A DNA stretch of 64,000 bases from an uncultured Methanomicrobiales archaeon (GCA_949320185.1 CASGHK010000047.1:1-64000); one strand, 5' to 3'; positions 19,101 to 26,388 are shown, counted from the first letter of the stretch. The notes: generated from the sequence alone by a model not told the origin. Program-made: numbers and translations.

Positions 19101-21648
19101 CTGGATCTACACCGTCGACTGGAGGGTGGCAGCCACACCAGACCCGCTGCTCAACACCGTCACAGCAAGCGGCCAGTACGGAGGAGTGACCTACACAGAT
19201 AAGGACGAACACAGTCTTGACGTCCTCGAGCCAGGTCCAGCGCCAGCCATCCTACTCGAGAAGTCCGGGCCGGCGACGGCATACATCGGTGAGAAGATCA
19301 CGTACACGTTCAAACTCACGAACACAGGCAGTGTCCCGCTCACCAGCGTGACGATTACCGACCCGATGCTCGGCGGGGTGATCCCCGGGCCGACAGGCGG
19401 CGACCTCGACAATGATCAGGTGCTGGACCTCGGCGAGTCCTGGATCTACTCCGCCACGTACACCGTTCCGGCCGATGCACCCGTCACGCTCAGGAACTCG
19501 GCGGTCGCGAGAGCGATCAGTGGGGGGACAGAGACCCTGACCGCCGACTCCAGTGACACCCGAATCCTCGGGCCGGCGCCGAGCCCGTCGGTCACCGTCC
19601 TGCCCAGCGAGACTGCCACGCTCGAACCGAACGTGACCGTGACCGCAACCGTGACACCGACAGTTACCACAACACCGACGGCAACCATGGAACCCAACCA
19701 GACAGCAACCGCAACCACAACACCGACGGCAACCATGGAACCCAACCAGACGGCAACTGCAACCACCACACCGGGCACAACCATGGAACCCAACCAGACG
19801 GCAACCACAAATGTCACTCAGACCCAGACCGTCGAACCCAGCGGGACCACCACAGTCGAGCCGAACCAGACCGCAACCGCAAACACCACGTCGACCATAA
19901 CCACGACACCGACCGCAACAACGACCAGGACACCGACCATCACCACGACGGTGACACAGACGCCTTCCAAGACGCCGACCATCACGGTGACAACGACACC
20001 GAAAGGAACTCCCGCCAAGACACCAACCGCGACAGTGACCAAGACTCCGACAAAGACAACCGTGGTGCCCACCAAGACACCTACGACCCCGTCCACCCCC
20101 GAGGGCAAGCCCAACACCGGCAAGACCACGGTCCCGACCACAAAGGTCCCGACCGGACAGACGACCTGGCCCACCACGACCGACACACCACCCGGGTCGA
20201 GCACTCCGACCAAAACGACGGTTCCAGGGACCCCAGACGAACCCTCCGGGCCGGTCATACCGCCGGTGGCGACACCGTCCACGACAATCGTCACCACGCT
20301 CCCATCAACCGAACCGACGGCGTCACCAACGCGCACGGGAACGGCAACAGGCACTCCGTCTCTGGCGCCCACGGGCACGCAGACCGGGACTCCGACTCCT
20401 GTGGTCACGATCCAGCCCGATCTCTGCCCGGTCCTGCCCGTTCCGACCGGACCGGTCACCGTGATCGACCGTTCGACCGTGATCACAGCGCCCGGGTTCT
20501 ACGCCCTGGGCGCGGGAGTGGTGAACACGACAGCCCTCGTCTGGCTTGACATCCGGGCATCGGACGTCACCATCGACGGGATGGGCCGGAGAATCGATGG
20601 TGTCGACCGGTCCGGTTCATACGGTATCAGGGTGCGCGGAGATGGAATCCTCTCGAACGTCACCATCCATAACCTGACGGTGACCGACTTCGCGTACGGG
20701 ATCGCATTCGAGAACGTGAAGTTCGGTCACATCGTCGGTATCGAAGCCTCATCGAACACCTACGATGGGATCCTGGTTGTCGGCGGACATGACAACCGGA
20801 TCGAGTGCAGCATCATCGACCGAGACGACGACGGGATCAACCTGGTCTCGACCGACCGCGCGTTCATCACCCACAACATCGTGACCGAGAACGTCCGCGG
20901 GTCCGGGATTCACCTCTCCATGGGGTGCGACGAGGCGACCCTGCTCGGCAATTACATCGCTGGGAACGATGAGGGGATCGAGATCGATGGCGCTTCGAAG
21001 ACCGTGGTTCGTGCCAACCGGATCCTCTCGAGCCGGTACTACGGCCTGAACCTGACGACGGCTCAGGACCTCACAATCGTCGACAACCACTTCAGTAACG
21101 TGGCAAACCTCCGCGTTCCGACCGGACCGTTCTCCGGGACCTGGTATCTCGATCCTGTCGTGGGTCCGAACGTGATGGGCAACCGGTATCTCGGCGGCAA
21201 CTACTGGGGCACGCCCGACAGGACCGGGTTCTCCGACACGACGCCTGACGCGAACAAAGACGGGTTCGTTGACGGGAGCTACCAGCTCCCGGGAGGACTC
21301 GGCGAAGACCGGTTCCCACTCGGCCCCCCCCTCTCCTCCACGGGGGACACCTACAGCCCGGGACCGACCGGCACATTCGACCAGGCTGACTCCGGTAGCG
21401 ACCCGTCCGTTGACACCAACACCCGAGCTGACGAGGGAGTGAACACCACCTTACCGGAAAAAACGGCCCCTAACGCGAACGCTAAGACCACAAAGACCAC
21501 GGCATTGCCGGGGCGGAGCCCGGCAGAGCAGGCCACACCGGGGACCGCGGAAGAGGCTACGCCGCCCACGCTGGCTCCGGGCTTTGGCATGGTCCTGGCA
21601 CTGGCCGCCTGTGGTTGTGTGGCGACGCGCTTCATGCGGAGAGGCTGA
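13156..21648 (+). CDS. Giant PGF-CTERM surface protein with DUF11/DUF7507-type repeats and beta-helix
   Basis: 2830 aa from the GTG at 13156; the natural start is probably the ATG at 13093, now separated by a TAA. Order (residues from 13156): a head of about 455 aa containing ADNTVVYYDHWENG, of a type I cannot name; a DUF11-like domain (about 460-595); 14 repeats of about 107-115 aa (about 598-2135), each 'INLAKEGPASA.IGE.ITYTF.VTNTGNVPL.NVTV.DPL'; a Thr/Pro mucin-like linker (about 2140-2420) with 48-bp repeats; a NosD-like right-handed beta-helix (about 2430-2730); a linker; and finally APGFGMVLALAACGCVATRF plus MRRG, a PGF-CTERM signal for archaeosortase A. It should form a very long glycosylated stalk anchored at the cell surface, probably an adhesin or spacer. 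Whether it is currently made depends on the stop codon in its leader. Confidence 0.85.
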   Translation: MSALPAGFQEFYLPLQANITQDAFVYVSRSTETTIGANMHYIVGVTASADNTVVYYDHWENGLQTGTGADEIVRLNKGQIYVFEASNVPANNRGTSIKYDGGDRIFVSGSLLQLVVSTWPESIGTVLSDAWEIYPTKAWNTQYIVPVGQDIGATANYADFSMTTIQVMSATNGNTVTISPPGSSPTTVTLNQGQAYSFTVAKAGTSVTGTAPVQVQIIAGDNANNIRYSMRGYTITPRQYWGTSYYAPVPSWPSRTISSTTYTPDTDLFLYNPNLAAITVQYQTRVGSGSFSIPAGSTKSFYEMTNGYVPTSSGVYLSSSSIFWGIGSCDTRSATFDWAYSLVPEQFLGTDNYISWAPGTRDKSANHSPVFITATTNRTTVYVYYAPDDGVPDQTFNLDRLQSIEVFDPDNDNSGMHVVSTAPVAMAWGQSPRVAGTGDPSLDMGYTTLPLPTEWIDISLDLEKTAEPTQIRVGGETTFTLNITVPSTAGAPVADLSIVDKLPPGWQYVPGSTKVDGIAFPDPAPVTGNLNAGYTLTWNGTGTLVQGSKRVLAFRALSTASVSAFFPNRNVASVTGTSVGATLTADSDAFVTFDNSLPGINIAKSGPASARIGEEIQYTFIVTNTGNLTLSNVTVNDELLGGNITGPVRGDDGDGRLNTTEVWVYEKNYTVPMGAPNPLENTAVATADYQGIPTSDLDDYRITLDIAPGINLAKEGPASTRIGEEITYTFNVTNTGNVPLRNVTVVDEQLGGKITGPVSGDDGDGFLELGEEWYYTATYTVPDDAPNPIINNATVSGDYLGAQAIDTDPHTTTLDIAPGINLAKEGPATARIGETITYTFNVTNTGNVPLRNVTVNDPLPGLTVSGPEKGSDGNDVLDINETWNYTATYTVPVGAPNPLENIATAAADYEGVPVQDTDGHTTTLDIAPVIKLVKNGLRSAQIDETITYTFNVTNIGNVPLRNVTVDDPLPGLTISGPEKGSDGNDVLDINETWNYTATYTVRDGDPNPLENNATVTGDYEGRQVHDTDDFSVPFDLAPGLKLVKVGPASAKIDEEITFEFILTNTGNVPLSNVTVTDPLPGITIDPKPDGDLNNDKVLDLTEIWRYNASYRVPADAPNPVLNNATATGDYRGNAATDSDEHAVTLNIAPDINLEKEGPASATIGETITYTFNVTNTGNVPLRNVMVTDPLPGVTINPTPAGDLNNDQVLDLTETWRYTATYTVPSGAPNPIPNTATARGDYQGLPAEDSDPHAVTLNLAPGIQVAKSGPASAVIGEEITYTFNVTNIGNVPLSNVIVNDPLLGGNVPGLPSGDDGDNVLEVGEIWNYTATYIVPTGAHNPLVNHATATGVYEETSAQAYDAHTTTLNIAPAINIAKYGPSSARIGDEITYTFNVTNAGNVPLSNVIVKDPLLGGTVLGPESGDDGDGVLELDESWNYSATYTVPAGAPNPLVNTVTASGDYEGHSVHTDDYAVTLNLAPGIHLAKEGPASATIGQTITYTFTVTNTGNVPLSNVTLTDPLPGITIDPTPDGDLNNDKVLDLTETWRYTATYIVPTGAPNPIPNTATVTGDYRGDTATDSDDHTVTLDIGPGINLAKEGPASATIGQTITYTFTVTNTGNVPLSNVTLTDPLPGITIDPTPGGDLNNDKVLDLTETWNYTATYTVPSGAPNPIPNTATVIGDHRGDTATDSDDHSVTLNIGPGINLAKEGPASAIIGQTITYTFTVTNTGNVPLRNVTVTDPLPGITIDPTPDGDLNNDKVLDLTETWNYTATYTVPTGAPNPIPNTATVTGDYRGHTATDSDDHTVTLNIAPEINVVKTGPATAGIGDKVTYTFTVTNSGEVPLANLSVTDNVAGTATYQSGDTNADNRLDHTETWIYTVDWTVAATPDPLLNTVTASGQYGGETYTDKDEHSLDVLSSGINVTKTGPATAGIGDKVTYTFTVTNSGEVPLANLSVTDNVAGTPTYQSGDTNADGRLDNTETWIYTVDWRVAATPDPLLNTVTASGQYGGVTYTDKDEHSLDVLEPGPAPAILLEKSGPATAYIGEKITYTFKLTNTGSVPLTSVTITDPMLGGVIPGPTGGDLDNDQVLDLGESWIYSATYTVPADAPVTLRNSAVARAISGGTETLTADSSDTRILGPAPSPSVTVLPSETATLEPNVTVTATVTPTVTTTPTATMEPNQTATATTTPTATMEPNQTATATTTPGTTMEPNQTATTNVTQTQTVEPSGTTTVEPNQTATANTTSTITTTPTATTTRTPTITTTVTQTPSKTPTITVTTTPKGTPAKTPTATVTKTPTKTTVVPTKTPTTPSTPEGKPNTGKTTVPTTKVPTGQTTWPTTTDTPPGSSTPTKTTVPGTPDEPSGPVIPPVATPSTTIVTTLPSTEPTASPTRTGTATGTPSLAPTGTQTGTPTPVVTIQPDLCPVLPVPTGPVTVIDRSTVITAPGFYALGAGVVNTTALVWLDIRASDVTIDGMGRRIDGVDRSGSYGIRVRGDGILSNVTIHNLTVTDFAYGIAFENVKFGHIVGIEASSNTYDGILVVGGHDNRIECSIIDRDDDGINLVSTDRAFITHNIVTENVRGSGIHLSMGCDEATLLGNYIAGNDEGIEIDGASKTVVRANRILSSRYYGLNLTTAQDLTIVDNHFSNVANLRVPTGPFSGTWYLDPVVGPNVMGNRYLGGNYWGTPDRTGFSDTTPDANKDGFVDGSYQLPGGLGEDRFPLGPPLSSTGDTYSPGPTGTFDQADSGSDPSVDTNTRADEGVNTTLPEKTAPNANAKTTKTTALPGRSPAEQATPGTAEEATPPTLAPGFGMVLALAACGCVATRFMRRG
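17593..18591 (+). repeat. Three near-identical 333-bp tandem units
   Basis: Units start at 17593, 17926 and 18259, spaced by exactly 333 bp (111 codons), and are almost identical in DNA (GGCGAAGGAGGGACCCGCAT recurs in each). A further similar pair with a 321-bp unit starts at about 18598 and 18919. These are the most recent duplications within the 14-repeat stalk; the other repeats are much more diverged. Confidence 0.85.
19681..19806 (+). repeat. 48-bp tandem repeat in Thr-rich linker
   Basis: The unit begins GCAACCATGGAACCCAACCA and encodes a 16-residue TATMEPNQTATATTTP-type peptide. Copies start at 19681, 19729 and, partially, 19777. Short in-frame repeats like this are prone to copy-number change. 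Confidence 0.8.
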
Positions 21649-21756
21649 AATCCTCCCCATTATCATCTTCGCCCCGCGTTGCACGGCTATTAAGCCGGTC
21701 CCGCTCCTATCGGAGGCATGGCACCGGGCGGAGGACCGCCGGCGCCTGAGGCATAC

Positions 21757-22236
21757 ATGATACGCTACAACTCGGTTGTCCTCTTCAGCGAGGATGTGCC
21801 CCGCCTGCGCGACTTCTACCACGATCTCTTCGGCCTCGAGGTCCAGCTGGACCTCGGTGGGATGGTGAGTTTCACCTGCGGCATCTCGATCTGGGAGATG
21901 GACGGTGTCCGCGAGATGGTCTACGATGGGCTCGAACCCTCGACGGTTGAGCGGCCCCGCCAGGAGTGCTACTTCGAGACCGACGAGATCGAGGGCTTTA
22001 TCGAGAGGCTCGGGGGCAGAGTCCGGCTCGCTCACCCGATGAAGACCGCCCCCTGGCAGCAGCGCGTCATCCGGTTCTATGACCCAGACGGTAACCTTAT
22101 CGAGGTGGGGGAGGCGATGGACGCGGTCGTCCGAAGGCTTGCGGCCGATGGCAAGACGGCCGACGAGGTCGCCGCACTCACGCTGATGCCGTCCGAGTTC
22201 GTGAACGCCGTGCTCGGGGGTGGCGTGAATGCCTGA
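21757..22236 (+). CDS. Glyoxalase/bleomycin-resistance (VOC) family protein
   Basis: 159 aa from the ATG at 21757, preceded by CTGAGG; the track ATG at 21718 is possible but would put GGAGG only one base from it. The core 'VLFSEDVPRLRDFYHDLFGLEV' and the C-terminal 'VIRFYDPDGNLIEVGE' are the two paired beta-alpha-beta-beta-beta halves of the vicinal-oxygen-chelate fold. A Glu in the final LIEVGE strand could bind metal. After the VOC domain there is a helical tail of about 40 residues (VVRRLAADGKTADEVAALT). The substrate cannot be predicted. The stop overlaps the following zinc-ribbon gene by 8 nt, so the two are co-translated. Confidence 0.8.
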   Translation: MIRYNSVVLFSEDVPRLRDFYHDLFGLEVQLDLGGMVSFTCGISIWEMDGVREMVYDGLEPSTVERPRQECYFETDEIEGFIERLGGRVRLAHPMKTAPWQQRVIRFYDPDGNLIEVGEAMDAVVRRLAADGKTADEVAALTLMPSEFVNAVLGGGVNA

Positions 22237-22750
22237 CCCGGTCACGACCTGCCAGAGCTGCGGGATGCCGCTCGCCGCTCCGGGCGACCGGGGAACAGAG
22301 AACGACGGCACGCCGAGTCCGTACTACTGCCGGTACTGCTACCGGGACGGCGCCTTTGCCGAGCCCGGCATCACCATCGAGCGAATGGCCGAGCGGGGAG
22401 GCGAGATGATGTCGACGATGTTCCAGATCCCGCCGGAACGGGCCCGGGCCTTCACCCTCCAGCAGCTCCGTTCCCTCCTCCGCTGGAGTGGCCGGCTGGT
22501 CCCCTCCTGTGGGAGCTGTGGTATGCCCCTCCAGGAGACGGGCGACGCCGGTACCGAGGCGGACGGGAGTCCGAGCACCCGTTACTGTGTCCACTGCTAT
22601 CGGGACGGTGCCTTCACCCAGCCCGACCTCACCCGCGAGACGATGATCGAGCAGTACGCCCCACTCCTCGCGAACGAGCTCGGGATGCCGCTCGAGCAGG
22701 CGCGGGTGATGGTCACCGCTTTCACCGCGACCCTTCCCCGATGGGGCTAG
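22229..22750 (+). CDS. Protein with two tandem zinc-ribbon domains (PF12674-like)
   Basis: 173 aa built from an internal duplication. Half 1 has CQSCGMPL ... YYCRYCYRDGAF and a helical tail (about 1-84); half 2 has CGSCGMPL ... RYCVHCYRDGAF and a similar tail (about 88-173). Each half supplies two CxxC pairs, so each should bind one zinc. The CxSCGMPL...CxxCYxDG signature is that of the 'putative zinc ribbon' family, usually found as a single copy. It overlaps the VOC gene by 8 nt. The molecular role is unknown. Confidence 0.8.
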   Translation: MPDPVTTCQSCGMPLAAPGDRGTENDGTPSPYYCRYCYRDGAFAEPGITIERMAERGGEMMSTMFQIPPERARAFTLQQLRSLLRWSGRLVPSCGSCGMPLQETGDAGTEADGSPSTRYCVHCYRDGAFTQPDLTRETMIEQYAPLLANELGMPLEQARVMVTAFTATLPRWG

Positions 22751-22815
22751 AGGTCCGCACCCTTTTTGCCGGAGGGCCGGCGTCGAAAAAGAGAGAGGTG
22801 GAGGAGATCGAGGGG

Positions 22816-23757
22816 TTACCGGGCGCGGGTGGACCCATCCGAGAGGGTCTGGGCCCCCCGGGAGTTGCCGCCGAACTGGTTCGACCCGATCTTTAAGTTC
22901 TGGCTCTGGATCGCCCAGAGGGCATAGTCACCGTTCTTCGAGACGGTGTTGCTGTTGATCGTGCAGTGGTCCGAGTCGAAGAGGACCATGCCCGACTGCG
23001 TGTGGGACGTCACCTGGTTGGAGGTAATCGTGTTCCCGGACGAGTAGTCAAGGAAGACCCCGTGGTCCTTGTTCCCCGAGACGCGATTGCCCTTGAGGGT
23101 GTTCCCGGTGGTGAAGTCCACGTACAGGCCCATTCGACCGTTGCCGTTCACGGTGTTGTCGAGGACGCTGTTGCCCTTCGAGTCATAGACGACCCCCGTC
23201 GAGGTCCGCCCAGTAGAAGCGAGCCAGAGACCCATCTCGCGGTTGTTGGAGATGGTGTTGGCCCGGATCGTGTTGCCGGAGCACTTTGACCAGACGTAGA
23301 GGCCCTGCATGTTCCCGCTCACCGTGCAGCCGGAGATGACGTTGTTGTTCGATTCGCGGAGGCTGATGCCCGCCCGCGTGTTGCTCGTTGAGGTGACAGA
23401 CTCGATCCGCCCGTTGTTCACGTTCTTGAAGTAGATGCCATCGTACCAGTCCTGGACGCGGACGTTCTTGATCGTGACGCCGGTGAGCGTCTTCCCGCCC
23501 TTGTTGACGAGTATACCGAAGCTGCCAGAGGCGTCCTTCCCGCGGATGGTGTAACCCCTTCCATCGATCGTGACGCCGGACGACTGGACCTGGATCGCAG
23601 GGGATGAACCGCCCGTGATGTCCTTCGCGAGGACATAGGTGCCAGGCGATGAAATGACAGTCGGGCCGGTGATGGTCGTCGCACCGAGAACCGCGGGGAT
23701 TGCCGCGATCAGGACCAGCGCAACGAGACCGGACCTCAAAATCAGGCTGTTCTTCAT
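22816..23757 (-). CDS. Secreted right-handed beta-helix (NosD-like) protein
   Basis: 313 aa. It has a clear signal peptide (LILRSGLVALVLIAAIPAVLG) followed almost entirely by parallel beta-helix rungs of about 22-24 residues, with N-x-x-x-x-N ladders such as 'NNVISGCTVSGNMQGLYVWS' and 'GNTIRANTISNNREMG'. This is the NosD/PbH1 pattern, also seen in the C-terminal helix of the giant protein. It has no PGF-CTERM or membrane anchor. Such folds bind or cleave polysaccharides, or serve as passive surface structures; no catalytic motif is recognisable. Its transcript is probably leaderless (TATAAA 26 nt from the ATG). Confidence 0.85.
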   Translation of the reverse strand: MKNSLILRSGLVALVLIAAIPAVLGATTITGPTVISSPGTYVLAKDITGGSSPAIQVQSSGVTIDGRGYTIRGKDASGSFGILVNKGGKTLTGVTIKNVRVQDWYDGIYFKNVNNGRIESVTSTSNTRAGISLRESNNNVISGCTVSGNMQGLYVWSKCSGNTIRANTISNNREMGLWLASTGRTSTGVVYDSKGNSVLDNTVNGNGRMGLYVDFTTGNTLKGNRVSGNKDHGVFLDYSSGNTITSNQVTSHTQSGMVLFDSDHCTINSNTVSKNGDYALWAIQSQNLKIGSNQFGGNSRGAQTLSDGSTRAR

Positions 23758-23774
23758 GCAACCCTTTCGGTTGC
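23758..23774 (-). promoter_or_regulatory. Dyad between TATA box and start codon of the beta-helix gene
   Basis: GCAACC-CTTTC-GGTTGC abuts the ATG of the minus-strand gene. Both arms are perfect. With the TATA box at 23784-23789, it lies exactly where RNA polymerase and TFB would sit, so it is a good operator candidate. Confidence 0.5.
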
Positions 23775-23783
23775 AGATGACCC

Positions 23784-23789
23784 TATAAA
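23784..23789 (-). promoter_or_regulatory. TATA box of the beta-helix gene
   Basis: TTTATA on the minus strand, 26 nt before the ATG at 23757. This spacing predicts transcription starting at or within a base or two of the ATG (leaderless mRNA). Confidence 0.6.
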
Positions 23790-23822
23790 CCCTTTCCTTT
23801 CTTCGATAGAGTCTTTTTGTGA

Positions 23823-24203
23823 TTACTCGAAGGTCGAATTCTCAGCAATGCATATATACTTTCTTGTGATTGTGACGATCCTCGTAATGTACGCGCGCAT
23901 GGATCTTCGCGGATCGGATGGTGCGGATGACGAGGTGCCGCACCCCCTCTCCCCCTCGCCGTGTGATGTGGGTCGAACTCCCACGTCTGTATCAAACCGG
24001 GCAACGATCTGGTCCCAGTCGAGCGATGGATCGAACGAATAGAAAAGCTCTTGCCCAGCCTCCTCGACCTTGAACCCGAGCGGCTCCACGGAGCCGAACC
24101 CCGCCGGACCGGCGAGGGTGTACCGGACCCGCACGACCGGGACGAGGACCCGTCCACCGACGATGACCGGGTCTCCGAGCCGAACCCCGTCACGGCTGAT
24201 CAC
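23823..24203 (-). CDS. Short protein of the GerW/YtfJ-associated cluster
   Basis: 126 aa. It starts 4 nt inside the end of the upstream DUF2953 gene, so it is translationally coupled to it. The first part (LGDPVIVGGRVLVPVVRVRY) resembles the 'VGEPIVMGDRVMVPISGYGF' strand pair of the GerW/YtfJ-family protein two genes upstream. The middle (EPLGFKVEEAGQELFYSFDP) gives no further hint. The last 40 residues are Ser/Pro/Arg-rich and look unstructured. Probably a degenerate or accessory relative of the YtfJ family; low certainty about function. Confidence 0.55.
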   Translation of the reverse strand: MISRDGVRLGDPVIVGGRVLVPVVRVRYTLAGPAGFGSVEPLGFKVEEAGQELFYSFDPSLDWDQIVARFDTDVGVRPTSHGEGERGCGTSSSAPSDPRRSMRAYITRIVTITRKYICIAENSTFE

Positions 24204-24889
24204 TGCCGGGCCTCCCGGACCAGGGCACGGACTTCTGGGCGGATCGCGAGCCGGAGCACCGGGACGAGGACCCGGATCGGAGAGCGGACCCGGACCTCGC
24301 CCCGGGCGTCCCAGTCCAGGAACGGGCCGTTGAAGACCGGAGTCGCGTTCAGGCAGAGCCAGGGTTGGACCGCGAGCGCCCCCCGGAGCGCCATCAACAG
24401 GCCGACCGTCTCCCCCGTCGTCGCTGCGTCCCCTGTCCCGACTGCGAGGTCGAGGCGGAGACGGAGGCGGGTCTGCCGCAGGGCGGTGATCGCCACGCGC
24501 TGAACCGCCGGCCGGAGCCGAAGGAGGAGACCGAGCACCCGGAGCGCCCGGCCGAGCGTCGCCATCGGGCGAGCCGCCGGCCCCTTGGCGGGTGCTGTCG
24601 TCGTCGTGGTTTCCACCGCAGTTTCCATACTGCGCTTCTCCTGACCCGCTCCTTTCTCCTTCTCTCCCGGGACCGGGAGGCGTACGGCGATGCCCGGGAG
24701 GCAGACCTCGAGCCGTCGTTCTCCGTCATCCTGCCGGAAACGGGCGCCGACGACCCCCCAGCTCACCTCCGCCGACGCCCGCTTCGGGACGGACCGGACG
24801 GTCGCCACGATCGGGACGAAGGTCAGGTACAGCAGGGCGATGACGACAAGGACCACCACGAGGACCGCAAGCGTCAGCAGGACCGGCAT
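24200..24889 (-). CDS. DUF2953 (YtfI-like) membrane-anchored protein
   Basis: 229 aa. One strong N-terminal membrane segment (VLLTLAVLVVVLVVIALLYL), a small beta region (VSWGVVGARF), a charged Thr-rich stretch, then amphipathic helices and a C-terminal region 'TGDAATTGETVGLLMALRGAL' typical of DUF2953. In Bacillus the DUF2953 gene ytfI neighbours ytfJ. The same pairing here, with a GerW/YtfJ gene directly upstream, supports the assignment. The function is not established outside spore formers, and this organism is not expected to sporulate. Confidence 0.65.
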   Translation of the reverse strand: MPVLLTLAVLVVVLVVIALLYLTFVPIVATVRSVPKRASAEVSWGVVGARFRQDDGERRLEVCLPGIAVRLPVPGEKEKGAGQEKRSMETAVETTTTTAPAKGPAARPMATLGRALRVLGLLLRLRPAVQRVAITALRQTRLRLRLDLAVGTGDAATTGETVGLLMALRGALAVQPWLCLNATPVFNGPFLDWDARGEVRVRSPIRVLVPVLRLAIRPEVRALVREARQ

Positions 24890-24922
24890 GAGTCAAAGAG
24901 AGGGGAGAGGGGGGACCTGGGC

Positions 24923-25369
24923 TCAGGACTCGGAGGACGGGGGTTCGATCTCCTCTTCGAACCTCGCCACCGGGGAGGTGGATGCCGCGGACCGCTTCGA
25001 GGTGATCGCATCGATCACCTGGGGCACGAGCGAAGACGAGAGCGTCCCGACGACCTCGGCCAGCTCGGACTTCTTCTTGAGGAGGTGGACCTGCACCCCC
25101 GTCGGGCCGGCGACCGTCCCGTCCAGGACGACGACCGCGATCGGGTTGACGCCCGCGGCCGCTCCGACCGCCGAGCCGTCACCGCCCGCACCCTCCTGGC
25201 CCTCACCAGCCGTACCGTGGCCGGCACCGCCCCCGAAGCCGAACCCGTACCCCGAGATCGGGACCATAACCCGATCGCCCATCACGATCGGCTCGCCGAC
25301 CACGTTCTTCGTCGAGATCAGCCGTTCGAGTTCGAGGACGGCCGTCCGGATCATCTCTTCGCCAGACAT
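24923..25369 (-). CDS. GerW/YtfJ-family protein
   Basis: 148 aa from the ATG at 25369, which has GAGG about 9 nt upstream; the track start adds 47 residues that cross the promoter. The sequence 'NVVGEPIVMGDRVMVPISGYGFGFGGG', then a Gly-rich loop, then 'GVNPIAVVVLDGT' is the signature of the YtfJ/GerW sporulation-protein family. The family is widespread in non-sporulating prokaryotes too. The C-terminal third is a helix and an acidic tail. It is the first gene of a three-gene minus-strand operon with DUF2953. Biochemical role unknown. Confidence 0.8.
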   Translation of the reverse strand: MSGEEMIRTAVLELERLISTKNVVGEPIVMGDRVMVPISGYGFGFGGGAGHGTAGEGQEGAGGDGSAVGAAAGVNPIAVVVLDGTVAGPTGVQVHLLKKKSELAEVVGTLSSSLVPQVIDAITSKRSAASTSPVARFEEEIEPPSSES

Positions 25370-25400
25370 CTTGGAACCTCGTCCTATTAACGGCACGATG

Positions 25401-25410
25401 ATATAAAAAA
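25401..25410 (-). promoter_or_regulatory. TATA box of the GerW/YtfJ operon
   Basis: TTTTTTATAT on the minus strand lies 32 nt before the ATG at 25369, leaving room for a leader of a few bases that contains the GAGG ribosome-binding site. Confidence 0.6.
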
Positions 25411-25488
25411 AATTCGTACCGTTCCCTGGACCCTTTGCGGCCCTCTGACCCTCTTTCAGCCGATCCGGGCCCTCTCGGAAGGAGAATG

Positions 25489-25496
25489 CATAAAGG
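25489..25496 (+). promoter_or_regulatory. TATA-like box of methyltransferase gene
   Basis: GCATAAAG ends 23 nt before the ATG at 25519, implying a leaderless transcript. No Shine-Dalgarno sequence is present. Confidence 0.45.
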
Positions 25497-25518
25497 GTCG
25501 CGGCTCCCAAGGGCTCTC

Positions 25519-26388
25519 ATGACAGACGGGGACTGCCCCGCGGACGGGATCGACTGGGTCGAGGTCTGGCGCTGCCGACAACAGCGCCAGCGAACCGCGC
25601 GCAACTACATAGACGGTCGGCACCTCTGGAGCCGGGAGGAGAACGCCCGGCGCTACGACGCCTCCTCCCGGGACGAGTACGGCCCGCGGGTGACCGAAAC
25701 GATCGCCGGCCTCCCGCTCTCGCCCTCCGCCCGGGTGCTCGACATCGGGTCCGGGCCCGGGACGCTCGCCCTCCCTATCGCCCCACGGGTCCGCGAGGTC
25801 GTCGCCGTCGAACCGGCAAAGGGCATGACGGCCGTCCTCGCCGAGCACCTGGAGCGGGACGGGATCAAGAATGTCCGGATCGTCCAGAAGCGCTGGGAGG
25901 ACATCGATATAGTCGTCGACCTGGACCCGCCCTATGAGATCGTGATCGCCTCGTTCTCCGTCACGATGGAGGAGATCGACAAGGCGGTCCGAAAGATGGA
26001 CGCGGTTGCCGCCCCCGGGGGCATGATCGCGCTCTACTGGTTCCTCGACCCCTCCTTCTACGACCTCGCCTCGGAGGCGCTCTGGCCCGAGCTCCACGAC
26101 AGTCCGTACCGAGGGGGGCCCCGGGCAGACCTCCTCTTCCTCATCCTGGTCCAGCTCGGGTTCCTCCCCCGGGTCGAGGTGCTCGAGTTCGAGCGGACCT
26201 ATCGGTTCGCCACGATGGACGAGGCGATCGAGCATTTCGCACCCCACTTCAGCATCGAGGACGAACGTGGACGCGGCCTCCTCCGCTCCTATCTCGAAGG
26301 GGTTGCCCGGCCCGGGACCGGGGGCGAAATCGTGCTGTCCCACCCCTCGCGGTACGCTCGGGTCTGGTGGCAGAAGTCTCGGGTATGA
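25519..26388 (+). CDS. Class I SAM-dependent methyltransferase
   Basis: 289 aa from the ATG at 25519 (MTDGDCPADGIDW); the track start lies in the promoter region. After a basic helical N-terminus (WRCRQQRQRTARNYID), the Rossmann methyltransferase begins: motif I VLDIGSGPGTLALP, acidic post-I residue in VVAVEPAKGM, then 'VRIVQKRWEDID' and 'VIASFSVTMEEID', and a C-terminal cap with 'YRFATMDEAIEHFAPHF'. This architecture is common in methanogen-specific methyltransferases of unknown substrate. It stands alone between the YtfJ operon (divergent) and the sensor kinase. Confidence 0.8.
   Translation: MTDGDCPADGIDWVEVWRCRQQRQRTARNYIDGRHLWSREENARRYDASSRDEYGPRVTETIAGLPLSPSARVLDIGSGPGTLALPIAPRVREVVAVEPAKGMTAVLAEHLERDGIKNVRIVQKRWEDIDIVVDLDPPYEIVIASFSVTMEEIDKAVRKMDAVAAPGGMIALYWFLDPSFYDLASEALWPELHDSPYRGGPRADLLFLILVQLGFLPRVEVLEFERTYRFATMDEAIEHFAPHFSIEDERGRGLLRSYLEGVARPGTGGEIVLSHPSRYARVWWQKSRV

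Noticed and set aside
13156-21648. Reading the regularly spaced 333-bp repeats as a CRISPR array or transposon array
   Set aside because: Repeats are in-frame, long and encode the same protein domain; no short identical repeats with unique spacers exist.
24923-25369. Evidence for sporulation in this organism
   Set aside because: The GerW/YtfJ family is widespread in non-sporulating bacteria and archaea; no other spore gene is present.
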